DNA from: Opitutaceae bacterium
GTDB lineage: Bacteria; Verrucomicrobiota; Verrucomicrobiia; Opitutales; Opitutaceae
Assembly (NCBI GenBank): GCA_019634615.1
Contig: JAHCAZ010000015.1
Location: forward strand, 1 to 64,000
DNA: 64,000 bases
Reading direction: 5' to 3'
The position numbers and the translations under genes were made by a program. Each line of letters starts with the position of its first letter. Within the stretch, counting starts at the first letter, position 1. This document shows positions 41,743-49,773 of this stretch, one piece after another. The notes beneath the pieces are model-generated. The model ran no database searches, had not been told where the DNA came from, and was given only the letters and a program-made list of their open reading frames with translations.

Positions 41743-44049
41743 TTATTTCGCGGCGGCCTTGGGGGCGACCGGGGTGGATTGGCCGAGCTTCTGGAGGTAG
41801 GCGATCAGGGCCACGATCTCCTTTTCCGGCGCGACGTAGGCGCCGGCCTCGCGCAGGCCGAGGGAGATGGCCTTGGCCTGGCCGTTGGCCTCGTCGAAGA
41901 TCTGCTGGGCCGACATCGGGCCGTAGGGCACGCCGAGCATGCGCTGGACGCGGATCTTCGACGGGAGCGCGGCGACGTCGGTGTTGTTCTCGAGCAGCCA
42001 CGGGTACGACGGCATGTTCGAGCCGACGGAGACGCTGCGCGGGTCCTCCATGTGGCGGAGGTGCCAGACGTCAGGATACTTGCCGCCCACGCGGGCGAGG
42101 TCCGGGCCGGTGCGCTTGGAGCCCCACTGGTAGGGATGGTCGTAGATCGATTCGCCGAGGCGGGAGTAATCGCCGTAGCGGAGCACGTCGGGAACGAGCG
42201 TGCGGATCATCTGCGAGTGGCAGGTGTAGCAGCCCTCGCGCACGTAGATGTCGCGGCCGGCCAGCTCGAGCGGCGTGTACGGGAGCTGGATGCGGTCCTC
42301 GACATTGTCGGCCTTGTGGATGAGGACGGTCGGCACGATCTGGATCAGGCCGCCGGCGGCCACGGCCACGAAGGTGAGGACGGAGAAGGGCAGGGCGTTG
42401 AGGAGCAGGCGCTCGTACCAGTCCTGCCAGGCCTTGCCGCGGGAGTAGAGGAGGGCGTAGCCGGCGACGCAGGTGACGATCGCGCCGACCAGGCCGGCGA
42501 CGCTCACGTACGAGGTGCCGAGCATCCAGAGGCAGGAGAAGCCCACGAGGAACACGGAGAGGAGGACCGGGGCGTTGAGCCAGGTGCCGCCGAAGCCCAT
42601 GCGGGCGGCCGGGGCCGGCTGCTCGACGAAGACCTCGATCGTGCCGTCGACCGGCTGCGCCCCCTTGACCGTCTTCCAGAAGTTGTAGGCGCAGATGATG
42701 AAGCCGGCGAGGTAGAGCGCGCCGCCGATCACGCGCATGAGCATGAGCGGCCGGATGGCGTTGAGCGTGTCGAGGAAGTTCGGGTACGCCAGCACCGTGC
42801 CGTTCTCGGTCGTGGCGCTGAGCATCAGGCCCTGGGTGATGCCGCTCACCCACATGGCGGCGACGTAGAGGAGGATGCCCACGAGGCCGGTCCAGAAATG
42901 GAGGTTGGCGAGGGAGACCGAGTACAGCGGCTTGTTCCACAGGCGGGGCAGCAGCCAGTAGATCATGCCGGCGGCCATGAAGCCGTTCCAGCCGAGGGCA
43001 CCGGCGTGGACGTGGCCGATGATCCAGTCGGTGTAGTGGCCGAGGGCGTTGACCGACTTGATCGAGAGGAGCGGCCCCTCGAACGTCGCCATGCCGTAGA
43101 ACGTGACGCCGGCGGCGAAGAACTTGAGGACGGGGTCGGTGCGGAGCTTGTGCCAGGCGCCGCGGAGGGTGAGGAGACCGTTCAGCATGCCGCCCCAGGA
43201 GGGGGCCCAGAGCATGAGCGAGAACGTCATGCCGAGGTACTGCAGCCAGTCCGGCAGCGCGGTGTTCAGGAGGTGGTGCGGGCCGGCCCAGATGTAGATG
43301 AAGACCAGCGACCAGAAGTGCACGACCGAGAGGCGGTAGCTGTACACGGGCCGCTCCGCCGCCTTCGGCATGAAGTAGTACATGATGCCGAGGATCGGCG
43401 TGGTGAGGAAGAACGCCACGGCGTTGTGCCCGTACCACCATTGCACGAGGCCGTCCTGGAGTCCGCCGAAGATCGGGTAGCTGTGGAGCAGCGACGTCGG
43501 GATGGAGAGGTGGTTGACGATGTAGAGCATCGCCACGGTGATGATCGTCGCGATGTAGAACCAGATCGCCACGTAGAGCGCGGGCTCGTGGCGGCGCGCC
43601 AGCGTCCAGAAGAAGTTCACCGCGAAGACGACCCAGATGAGGGCGACGGCGATGTTGATGGGCCAGATGAGCTCGGCGTACTCCTTGCTGCGCGTCAGGC
43701 CCAGCGGGAGCGTGATGGCCGCGGCGACGATGATGGCCTGCCAGCCCCAGAAGTGGAGGCTGGACAGGAAATCACTCGCGAGGCGGGCCTTCACGAGCCG
43801 CTGCGTCGAGTAGTAGATGCCGGCGAACATCATGTTGCCGACGAACGCGAAGATGACCGCGTTGGTGTGCAGCGGACGCAGCCGGCTGAAGGTCAGCCAG
43901 GGCGTGTCGAAGTTGAGGCGCCAGAAGTTGAGCTGCGACGCGATCAGGACGCCGACGAGCATGCCGACGATTCCCCACACGAGGGTGGCGTAGAGGAACT
44001 GGCGGACGATGCGGTCGTTATAGACAATGGTGGCTTTGGTTTCGGACAT
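41743..44049 (-). CDS. ccoNO: cbb3 oxidase CcoN-CcoO fusion
   Basis: This 768-residue protein joins the catalytic subunit CcoN to the monoheme cytochrome c subunit CcoO. The CcoN part (about residues 1-480) has twelve or so membrane segments and the metal ligands: LHTNAVIFAF (low-spin heme), WWYGHNAVAFFLTTPILGIMYY (CuB and cross-linked Tyr), WAGPHHLLNTALP (CuB) and IGHVHAGALGWNG (high-spin heme). The CcoO part begins near residue 540. It has a membrane segment (LPFSVLTFVAVAAGGLIQ), then the heme site REGCYTCHSQMIRTL and the LIAYLQKLG end. A single open frame spans both. Confidence 0.95.
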   Translation of the reverse strand: MSETKATIVYNDRIVRQFLYATLVWGIVGMLVGVLIASQLNFWRLNFDTPWLTFSRLRPLHTNAVIFAFVGNMMFAGIYYSTQRLVKARLASDFLSSLHFWGWQAIIVAAAITLPLGLTRSKEYAELIWPINIAVALIWVVFAVNFFWTLARRHEPALYVAIWFYIATIITVAMLYIVNHLSIPTSLLHSYPIFGGLQDGLVQWWYGHNAVAFFLTTPILGIMYYFMPKAAERPVYSYRLSVVHFWSLVFIYIWAGPHHLLNTALPDWLQYLGMTFSLMLWAPSWGGMLNGLLTLRGAWHKLRTDPVLKFFAAGVTFYGMATFEGPLLSIKSVNALGHYTDWIIGHVHAGALGWNGFMAAGMIYWLLPRLWNKPLYSVSLANLHFWTGLVGILLYVAAMWVSGITQGLMLSATTENGTVLAYPNFLDTLNAIRPLMLMRVIGGALYLAGFIICAYNFWKTVKGAQPVDGTIEVFVEQPAPAARMGFGGTWLNAPVLLSVFLVGFSCLWMLGTSYVSVAGLVGAIVTCVAGYALLYSRGKAWQDWYERLLLNALPFSVLTFVAVAAGGLIQIVPTVLIHKADNVEDRIQLPYTPLELAGRDIYVREGCYTCHSQMIRTLVPDVLRYGDYSRLGESIYDHPYQWGSKRTGPDLARVGGKYPDVWHLRHMEDPRSVSVGSNMPSYPWLLENNTDVAALPSKIRVQRMLGVPYGPMSAQQIFDEANGQAKAISLGLREAGAYVAPEKEIVALIAYLQKLGQSTPVAPKAAAK

Positions 44050-44084
44050 GGTGGGCGGGAAAACGGCTGAGAACGGGACCAGGC

Positions 44085-44306
44085 TTAGCGGCCGGCGCCG
44101 CCGGCGGGGCGGCGGTCAACGGCCCGAGACTGGTCGGCCGGCTCGCGGCTGGCGAGCATGACCTGAGGGGTCTCCTCGGCCAAGGGCAGCAGCGCCTCGC
44201 GCTCGGCGCTGCTGAAGCGCCGGCGGGAGTTTTCCCGGAGGAAAAATACGATGAAGGTGAAGACCAGGCACAGGCTGATCGTGAGGGTCAGGGGGATGAC
44301 GGACAT
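44085..44306 (-). CDS. ccoS: cbb3 oxidase assembly protein CcoS
   Basis: A 73-residue protein with one N-terminal membrane segment (SVIPLTLTISLCLVFTFIVFFL) and a short polar tail. Size, topology and position directly before ccoNO match CcoS, a maturation factor of cbb3 oxidase. The usual DLE-type motif after the helix is not obvious here, so the call rests partly on context. Confidence 0.75.
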   Translation of the reverse strand: MSVIPLTLTISLCLVFTFIVFFLRENSRRRFSSAEREALLPLAEETPQVMLASREPADQSRAVDRRPAGGAGR

Positions 44307-44319
44307 GGTGGGAAAGGGA

Positions 44320-44529
44320 TCAGCGGGTGTTCAGGTGGTGGGCGGCCTCGGCCTTGCCGGTGTGACGGGCGGCGCGGCCGTGATGGTGCTTCAGGTATTC
44401 CTTGGCGGCCAGCCAGTTTTCCAGGTCGCGGCCGGGCAGGCAGCCGCCGGCCAGCCAGATGTAATACGCCGCCTTTTGGATCTCGGCCTCGGTCGGCTCG
44501 TGCTCGGGATGGGAATGTGGATCGTGCAT
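44320..44529 (-). CDS. DUF2934 small protein
   Basis: A 69-residue soluble protein. The core IQKAAYYIWLAGGCLPGRDLENWLAAKEYL fits the DUF2934 pattern (short helix, G-x-P-G, D-x-E-x-W, A). His-rich ends flank the core (HDPHSHPEHEP and HHHGRAARHTG). It is the first gene of the minus-strand run leading into ccoS. The ATG at 44529 gives the canonical domain with a short start. Function unknown. Confidence 0.75.
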   Translation of the reverse strand: MHDPHSHPEHEPTEAEIQKAAYYIWLAGGCLPGRDLENWLAAKEYLKHHHGRAARHTGKAEAAHHLNTR

Positions 44530-44608
44530 GGTGTGATGCGGGGTGGTCCTGACGCCGAAACTGTAAGTCAGGTCCCGGGTTCCCGCTCCGCAGCGCTTGC
44601 CCAGCCTT

Positions 44609-44623
44609 GTGCATATATTGCAC
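44609..44623. promoter_or_regulatory. GTGCA-N5-TGCAC palindrome between the cco cluster and a divergent gene
   Basis: The sequence GTGCATATATTGCAC is a symmetric pair of GTGCA half-sites around TATAT. It lies 79 nt upstream of the DUF2934 start on one strand and 85 nt upstream of the gene at 44709 on the other, so it could serve both directions. Its form fits a dimeric regulator site or a -10 region. The element is not the FNR or CRP consensus. Confidence 0.4.
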
Positions 44624-44708
44624 TGGCCAAGAGATGCGTCGCAAAAGATGCGCACGCTTGGCCAAGTCCTGCGGAGCGACTTTCCCCGGCGGCTGACATA
44701 CTGAAGCC

Positions 44709-45170
44709 ATGCAGGAAGAAGTGTTTAATACGCTGCGCGCCCGGCGTCCGCAATTGCGGCAACACTGGGAAACCCTGCTGCGCACGGAGCGAGCGTCCTC
44801 GCCGCTCGCCAACCCGGAGGCGCTGATCTTCATGATGGATTGGACCTTCGACCGGGTGTTCGAGGCGATGCGGATGACGACCGCCAAGCTGCACACGGCG
44901 AGCCCGCGGCCGGAATGCACCTGCGGCCTCAACCCGCTGCTGGTTTACTTCGCGACGATGGAGCAGGTCCTGATCGAGGGGCTGATCCTGGCGCAGGTCG
45001 AGGTCACCCACCGGCCGGCGCACCGGCACGAGGCCGACCTGGCCCACCTCAAGCTGGCGATCGAGTACGTGGCCAGCCGCGAGATCGGGGCCTTCTGCGC
45101 CGTCTGCCAGCATAAGCAGGTGCCCGAGTCCGCCCACCACCATCACCACTCCGCGGCCTCAGCGCGCTGA
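44709..45170 (+). CDS. Cys/His-rich protein of unknown function
   Basis: A 153-residue soluble, mostly helical protein I do not recognise with certainty. The first half resembles a helical bundle (RARRPQLRQHWETLLRTERA). A CTCGLNPLLVYF segment contains Cys70 and Cys72, and a FCAVCQHK segment holds Cys130 and Cys133. The C-terminus has five consecutive His (143-147). The four Cys and the His run suggest a metal site. It is divergent from the cco run and convergent with the PocR-AraC gene, ending 12 bp into its 3' end on the opposite strand. Its position suggests a link to the oxidase or its metal supply, by inference only. Confidence 0.6.
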   Translation: MQEEVFNTLRARRPQLRQHWETLLRTERASSPLANPEALIFMMDWTFDRVFEAMRMTTAKLHTASPRPECTCGLNPLLVYFATMEQVLIEGLILAQVEVTHRPAHRHEADLAHLKLAIEYVASREIGAFCAVCQHKQVPESAHHHHHSAASAR

Positions 45171-46067
45171 GCCGGCGTGGATGCGCTCGCGGTAGGCCGT
45201 CGGCGCCTCGCCGGCGATCTTCCGGAAGACGCGGTTGAACTGCGAGAGTGACTGGAAACCCGCCTCGTACGCGGCCTCGCTGATGCGCTTGTGCGGGTTC
45301 AGGAGCAGGTTCTTGACCTTCTCGATGCGGACGCGCGCCAGGTAGTCGGTGAAGGTGAGGCCCGTGGACTTCTTGAAGGTCTTGCAGAAATAGAACGCGC
45401 TCATGTTCACCGCCTGCGCGACCTGGTTGAGCGAGAGGGCCTCGTCCTGGTGCTCCGCGATATAGACGCGCGCCTTCGCCACGGTGGGGGACTCGGCCGC
45501 CTGGTCGCGCACGGTGAGCTGGTTGCTGAGGGCGGATAGGTGCTGCGCAAAGATCGAGAGGAGGCGGATGATGGACTCGTACTGCGGCTTGGTCAGCACG
45601 CGCGTCTGGAAATACATTTCCTCGAGCTTCTTCATGTCCACCTGCGTGCCCCAGTTGATCAGCTGCCGCGTGGTGCGCTTGAACTGGGCCTTGGACGGCT
45701 TGTGCAGGAGGATCTGGCCGGTCTGGAGGAAGGCGATGAGGTTCTCGCCGACGCGGATCGGCACGGCGGAATCGCAGAGGCCGGCGAAGCACTTGAGCGT
45801 CGTCGGCTCGAGCTTGGACTCCTCCTCGACCTTGCGCTGCAGCTGGAGGCAGGCGGCGCAGCTCTGGTTCGTCTGCGCGACCAGGGCGCAGAAGGGATTC
45901 TCCTTGGGGTCGCCATGATGCGGCCGGTCGAACGCGTCGATGGGGCGCAGGCTCAACGGCAGCCCGGTCGTCTCGCGAAAGGCCTTCTCATAATCGCGAT
46001 AGATCTGCGACGTGCGCAGCTGTCCGACGAGGGCTTGGCTGTATTTGGTCGGGCTAGGCGATTCCAT
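45159..46067 (-). CDS. AraC-family regulator with PocR-type sensory domain
   Basis: A 302-residue transcription factor. The N-terminal part resembles the PocR ligand-binding domain, with a conserved Cys pattern: Cys60 in NPFCALV, Cys70 and Cys73 in SCAACLQLQRKVE, Cys93 and Cys98 in LKCFAGLCDSAVPI. The C-terminal AraC-type DNA-binding domain covers about residues 195-298, with both helix-turn-helix units: LSLNQVAQAVNMSAFYFCKT, and RISEAAYEAGFQSLSQFNRV. The ligand is unknown; the Cys set could bind metal or sense redox. Its stop lies within the end of the convergent 44709 gene. Confidence 0.88.
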   Translation of the reverse strand: MESPSPTKYSQALVGQLRTSQIYRDYEKAFRETTGLPLSLRPIDAFDRPHHGDPKENPFCALVAQTNQSCAACLQLQRKVEEESKLEPTTLKCFAGLCDSAVPIRVGENLIAFLQTGQILLHKPSKAQFKRTTRQLINWGTQVDMKKLEEMYFQTRVLTKPQYESIIRLLSIFAQHLSALSNQLTVRDQAAESPTVAKARVYIAEHQDEALSLNQVAQAVNMSAFYFCKTFKKSTGLTFTDYLARVRIEKVKNLLLNPHKRISEAAYEAGFQSLSQFNRVFRKIAGEAPTAYRERIHAGSAR

Positions 46068-46243
46068 CGCGGGCAGAATAGGTGAGTGTTTGTTCGGCGC
46101 GCAATGAGGAAGCGGTCAGAAATGAGCCCGGCGCATCATGCATATTTGCCCTCTTCATAACGTTCCGAAAGTCCGGAGCATCGTTGCGCCCCGGCCAAAG
46201 GCCAGCCACGCGGCGATGGACAGTTCGGTTCCGGCCGGGCCGG

Positions 46244-46735
46244 TCAACGCAGCGCGAGGCGGCGCGCGTCGGTCTCCCGGAACGCGGCCACGACCACGCC
46301 CGCGATGTTGGTCGCGTCGACGCGGAGGTAATCGGCGCGGCGGTTGTTGAGGCCGGCCGTGCGCCAGCCGTCGGGGGTCCGGGCCACGAGGACGTGCGTG
46401 ATGGAACGGTTGGCGGTGTTCCGGAACATCACGGTCATCCCGCGTTCCAGGCTCTCGTAGGGGCGGGGCTGCACGACCAGGAGCGTGCCGCTGGGGTAGA
46501 GGGGGTGCATGGATTCACCGCGGCCGCGGACCACGAAGGCGCCCGGATGGGCGGCGGCGACCTGGCGCGCGAGGCGCGCCGCGTCACCGGCGGGGCGCAG
46601 CTCGGGACGGGGAGAGGCGGCGACGTAGTGGCCGGCGACGTAGTGCTCGGCGGGCGCGGCGTGGCTCGACGGCGCAGCCAGGAAGGTCGAAATCAGGAGC
46701 AGAACCGCGGTGCGAGGGTGGACGAGCCTGGGCAC
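46244..46735 (-). CDS. Exported signal-peptidase-like (S24/S26) domain protein
   Basis: A 163-residue protein with a signal peptide (TAVLLLISTFLAAPSSHA). The mature part has a signal peptidase-like core: Ser75 in GRGESMHPLYPSG, then VVQPRPYESLERGMTVMF, SITHVLVARTPDGWRTAG and LNNRRAD. The Lys of bacterial signal peptidase I is not seen at the expected place; His114 sits in the matching strand, as in the Ser-His types of archaeal and ER signal peptidases. A GTG start at 46735 was used. No membrane anchor is apparent beyond the signal peptide, so its role in export is doubtful. Confidence 0.65.
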   Translation of the reverse strand: MPRLVHPRTAVLLLISTFLAAPSSHAAPAEHYVAGHYVAASPRPELRPAGDAARLARQVAAAHPGAFVVRGRGESMHPLYPSGTLLVVQPRPYESLERGMTVMFRNTANRSITHVLVARTPDGWRTAGLNNRRADYLRVDATNIAGVVVAAFRETDARRLALR

Positions 46736-46823
46736 GCACTGATGCTGAACCCGCGCGAAACGCGGGCAAGCCGCGGCCCGTGAGGTTCATTCCTCAGGCC
46801 GGTTCAGGCCCGTTTTCCCGCGG

Positions 46824-47924
46824 TCAATTGTTGAAACGGAACAGCGCGACGTCGCCGTCCTGAAAGACGTAGTCCTTGCCCTCGAGCCGGTACTTCCCGG
46901 CCTCGCGCGCGGCGGCCACGCTGCCGAGGCGGGAGAGGTCGGCGTAGGAGACGACCTCGGCCTTGATGAAGCCCTTCTCGAAATCCGTGTGGATCACGCC
47001 CGCGGCCTGCGGGGCCTTCCAGCCCTTGTGGATCGTCCAGGCGCGCACTTCCTTTTCGCCGGCGGTGAAATAGGTCTGCAGGCCGAGGAGCTCGTAACTG
47101 GCCTTGATGAGGTTGGAGACGCCGGAGTCGGAGACGCCGAGGTCCTTGAGGAACTCCTTGGCCTCCTCGGGCGACAGGTCGATCAGCTCGGCCTCGATGC
47201 GGGCGCTGATCGGCACGTAGGCGGCGTCGTGGTGGGTCTGGACGTATTTCGCGACCTGCTGGACAAACGGGACCTCCTCGGCCTTGGCGAGATCGCTCTC
47301 GGCCACGTTGCAGGCAAACAGGACGGGCTTGGCGGTGAGGAGCTGGAAGAGCTTCATCAACGCCTGCTCCTCGGGCGTGGCCACGAGGGTGTTGGCGGTC
47401 TTGCCGGCGTTGAGGTGCGGCGAAAGCTTCTCCAGGAGAGCCATTTCCGCGATCGCCTCCTTGTCGCCGGACTTGGCCTTTTTCTGCGTCTTCTCGATGC
47501 GCTTGGTCACGGCCTCGAGGTCGGCGAGGACGAGCTCGGTCGTGATGACCTCGATGTCGCGGACCGGATCGACACTGCCCATGGTGTGGACCACGTCGGG
47601 ATCCTCGAAGCAACGGACGACCTGCACGATGGCGTCCACCTCGCGGATGTTGGCCAGGAACTGGTTGCCGAGACCCTCGCCCTTGCTGGCGCCGGCGACG
47701 AGGCCGGCGATGTCGACGAACTCGATGACCGCGGGGATGACCACATTGGTCTTGGCGATCTTCTGGAGGACGTAGGCGCGCTCGTCGGGCACCGTCACGA
47801 CGCCGACGTTGGGATCGATCGTGCAGAACGGGTAGTTGGCCGCTTCCGCCTTGCGGGAGCGGGTGAGGGCGTTGAAAAGCGTGGACTTGCCCACGTTCGG
47901 GAGACCGACGATACCGGCTTTCAT
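46824..47924 (-). CDS. ychF: YchF-type redox-responsive ATPase/GTPase (Obg family)
   Basis: A 366-residue cytoplasmic P-loop protein of the Obg superfamily that prefers ATP and binds ribosomes. Motifs: G1 GLPNVGKSTLFNALT at about residues 6-20, YPFCTIDPNVGVV, G3 VDIAGLVAGASKGEGLG, and the YchF-specific Ala/Asn region FACNVAESDL in place of the usual NKxD. A TGS domain closes the protein (VRAWTIHKGWKAPQAAGVIH, TDFEKGFIKAEV). The ATG at 47924 gives the canonical MKAGIVGLPNVGKS; the longer form reads into the rpsP leader. It is divergent from rpsP. Confidence 0.95.
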   Translation of the reverse strand: MKAGIVGLPNVGKSTLFNALTRSRKAEAANYPFCTIDPNVGVVTVPDERAYVLQKIAKTNVVIPAVIEFVDIAGLVAGASKGEGLGNQFLANIREVDAIVQVVRCFEDPDVVHTMGSVDPVRDIEVITTELVLADLEAVTKRIEKTQKKAKSGDKEAIAEMALLEKLSPHLNAGKTANTLVATPEEQALMKLFQLLTAKPVLFACNVAESDLAKAEEVPFVQQVAKYVQTHHDAAYVPISARIEAELIDLSPEEAKEFLKDLGVSDSGVSNLIKASYELLGLQTYFTAGEKEVRAWTIHKGWKAPQAAGVIHTDFEKGFIKAEVVSYADLSRLGSVAAAREAGKYRLEGKDYVFQDGDVALFRFNN

Positions 47925-47956
47925 GAAGGGGTTGAAGGAGCAGGGGGACTCGGGGC

Positions 47957-47985
47957 TTGACAAGCTATTTGTCGGGCGGTCTGCT
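47957..47985 (+). promoter_or_regulatory. Possible promoter for rpsP
   Basis: TTGACA at 47957-47962 is a full match to the -35 consensus. Seventeen nt later lies TCTGCT at 47980-47985, a weak -10 match. It sits about 45-70 nt upstream of the rpsP ATG and downstream of the divergent ychF start. The good -35 box in this GC-rich gap is the evidence. Confidence 0.4.
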
Positions 47986-48028
47986 CCACGGCTTTTCCAA
48001 TCAAGCAACGCATAGAAATCAACCGCAC

Positions 48029-48289
48029 ATGGCACTCAAAATCCGTCTCACTCGCGTAGGCACCACCCATCAGCCGCATTACCGCGTGGTCGTCGCCGAA
48101 GCCCGTTCGCGTCGTGATGGCGATCCGGTCGAGTCGATCGGCACCTACGATCCCCGCGCCAAGGGCCGCGGCTTCAACGTCGATCTCGCCCGCGTGGACT
48201 ACTGGCTCGGCAAGGGCGCCAAGCCCACCGACACGCTGCACGCGATGATCAAGCGCGCCCGCCGCGCCGCCGCCGCGACGACGGCCTGA
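48029..48289 (+). CDS. rpsP: 30S ribosomal protein S16
   Basis: An 86-residue small-subunit ribosomal protein. The conserved pattern is KIRLTRVGTTHQPHYRVVVA, RRDGDPVESIGTYDPR and DYWLGKGAKPTDT, with a basic end. The ATG at 48029 gives the canonical MALKIRLTR start. It is followed by an intrinsic terminator-like hairpin and then trmD; the usual rimM gene between rpsP and trmD is missing. Confidence 0.97.
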   Translation: MALKIRLTRVGTTHQPHYRVVVAEARSRRDGDPVESIGTYDPRAKGRGFNVDLARVDYWLGKGAKPTDTLHAMIKRARRAAAATTA

Positions 48290-48312
48290 CCCCTTCCCCA
48301 GTTTTCGCACCC

Positions 48313-48353
48313 AATCGCCCCGCCTTTACCGGCTTGGGCGATTTTTATTTTCG
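48313..48353 (+). terminator. Terminator-like hairpin between rpsP and trmD
   Basis: AATCGCCC at 48313-48320 pairs exactly with GGGCGATT at 48336-48343, and T-rich sequence (TTTTTATTTT) follows from 48342. This fits a rho-independent terminator or attenuator. Its position after rpsP suggests uncoupled expression of trmD-rplS. Confidence 0.7.
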
Positions 48354-48366
48354 GCCCAGCCCGCCC

Positions 48367-49035
48367 ATGCACATCGACGTCCTGACGCTCTTCCCGCGGA
48401 TGCTGGACGGCTTTCTCAACGAAAGCATTTTAGGCAAGGGCATCGAGTCCGGCCGGCTGGCGGTGCAGGTCCACGACCTGCGGGCCTGGACCACCGACAA
48501 GCACCGCACCGCCGACGACCGGCCGTTCGGGGGCGGGGCGGGGATGGTGATGAAGCCCGAGCCCGTCTTCGCGGCCATCGAGCAGCTCCAGACTCCGGGC
48601 TGCCGCCGCATTTACCTGACCCCCGACGGCGTGCCGCTTTCCCCGGCCCTGGCCGAGGAACTGTCCCGCCAGCAGCACCTCATTTTGCTCAGCGGCCACT
48701 ACGAGGGCATCGACCAGCGCATCCGCGACTGCGTCATCGACCAGGAGGTCAGCATCGGTGATTACGTGCTCACCAACGGCACCTTGGCGGCCGCCGTGGT
48801 CATCGATGCGCTGGCCCGTTTCATCCCCGGTGTGCTGGGGGAGGAAAAGTCATTGACGCACGAAAGCTTCACCAGCAAGTTGCTCGACTTTCCTCAATAC
48901 ACGCGTCCCGCCGAATTCCGGGGCATGTCCGTTCCGGAAGTCCTGCTCTCCGGAAATCATGCCGAGATCGAGAAGTGGCGGCACGCGCGTCAGGTGGAAA
49001 AAACCCGTCAGGTCCGACCCGATTTACTCAAATAA
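48367..49035 (+). CDS. trmD: tRNA (guanine-N1)-methyltransferase
   Basis: A 222-residue SPOUT enzyme that methylates G37 of tRNAs, in the cytoplasm. Visible motifs: [36 protein letters not shown], the knot [16 protein letters not shown], and [20 protein letters not shown]. The C-terminal [20 protein letters not shown] is also present. The ATG at 48367 gives the canonical start ([10 protein letters not shown]). It follows the hairpin after rpsP and is 10 bp before rplS. Confidence 0.97.
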   Translation: MHIDVLTLFPRMLDGFLNESILGKGIESGRLAVQVHDLRAWTTDKHRTADDRPFGGGAGMVMKPEPVFAAIEQLQTPGCRRIYLTPDGVPLSPALAEELSRQQHLILLSGHYEGIDQRIRDCVIDQEVSIGDYVLTNGTLAAAVVIDALARFIPGVLGEEKSLTHESFTSKLLDFPQYTRPAEFRGMSVPEVLLSGNHAEIEKWRHARQVEKTRQVRPDLLK

Positions 49036-49045
49036 CTGCAAAGCC

Positions 49046-49423
49046 ATGAACCCGATCATCAAAGAAATCACCTCCGCGCAGGTTAAGAAAGACACTCCGG
49101 CGTTTCGCGTCGGCGACGGCGTGAAGGTGCACACCAAGGTCCGCGAGGGCGACAAGGAACGCATCCAGATTTTCGCCGGCATCGTCATCGCCATCAAGGG
49201 GCATGGCATCCACGAGACCTTCACCGTCCGCCGCATCAGCTACGGCGAGGGCGTCGAGCGCGTGTTCCCCGTGAACTCGCCCATGATCGAGAAGATCGAG
49301 GTCGACCGCGAGTCCGAGCCCATGAAGGCCCGCCTCTACTACCTGCGCAACCGCACCGGCAAGGCCGCCATGGCCATCAAGGAAAAGCGCCTCACCCAGA
49401 AGGCCGCGACGCCGGCCAGCTAA
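49046..49423 (+). CDS. rplS: 50S ribosomal protein L19
   Basis: A 125-residue ribosomal protein. The conserved pattern is [52 protein letters not shown], and [20 protein letters not shown]. The ATG at 49046 gives the usual N-terminus. A strong terminator follows. Confidence 0.97.
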   Translation: MNPIIKEITSAQVKKDTPAFRVGDGVKVHTKVREGDKERIQIFAGIVIAIKGHGIHETFTVRRISYGEGVERVFPVNSPMIEKIEVDRESEPMKARLYYLRNRTGKAAMAIKEKRLTQKAATPAS

Positions 49424-49445
49424 GCACCACTGCTCCCAACCTTTG

Positions 49446-49473
49446 AGCGGGTCCCCCGGGACCCGCTTTTTTA
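49446..49473 (+). terminator. Rho-independent terminator after rplS
   Basis: AGCGGGTCCC at 49446-49455 and GGGACCCGCT at 49458-49467 form a ten-pair stem with a two-base loop, followed by a T-run (49467-49472). It lies 23 bp after the rplS stop, so it ends the rpsP-trmD-rplS unit. Confidence 0.9.
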
Positions 49474-49505
49474 TTGCCGGTATTCAGCGAGACGGGGTGC
49501 CCGCA

Positions 49506-49687
49506 AGCGCCAACGGCGCGCCCCATCACAGCCTGGGGTGCAACCCCAGGTAACAGATTGCGTGCAGATCACAGGGCTGAAAGCCCGTTCCATCGTTCCA
49601 TGGATCGGGCCTTCAGCCCTCGCAAAAATATCCACGGAAGGTCCTGGGGTTGCACCCCAGGCTGTGATCGAGCGCGCCTTCGGCGCT
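49506..49687. repeat. Four-arm nested palindrome upstream of transketolase
   Basis: This element takes up most of the 350 bp gap before tkt. The outer arms (49506-49520 and 49673-49687) match 13 of 15. The second pair is perfect over 26 bp: 49525-49550 (containing CCTGGGGTGCAACCCC) and 49643-49668. The third pair (49573-49587 and 49606-49620, AGGGCTGAAAGCCCG type) has one mismatch. A folded cruciform or long hairpin is possible. No gene is seen in the gap. Confidence 0.85.
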
Positions 49688-49773
49688 CGGCCGGCCCCGG
49701 AGCTTCGGCCCGTCGTCGCGAGAATCTGCTTCCCCGCGCTCGGGCGGCCCGTAAGTTCGGGGGCAATAATCTC

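Noticed and set aside
41455..44070. A long plus-strand open frame opposite ccoNO, ccoQ and ccoP
   Set aside because: The minus-strand cbb3 genes have heme and metal motifs. The plus-strand frame is Asp/Val/His-rich shadow.
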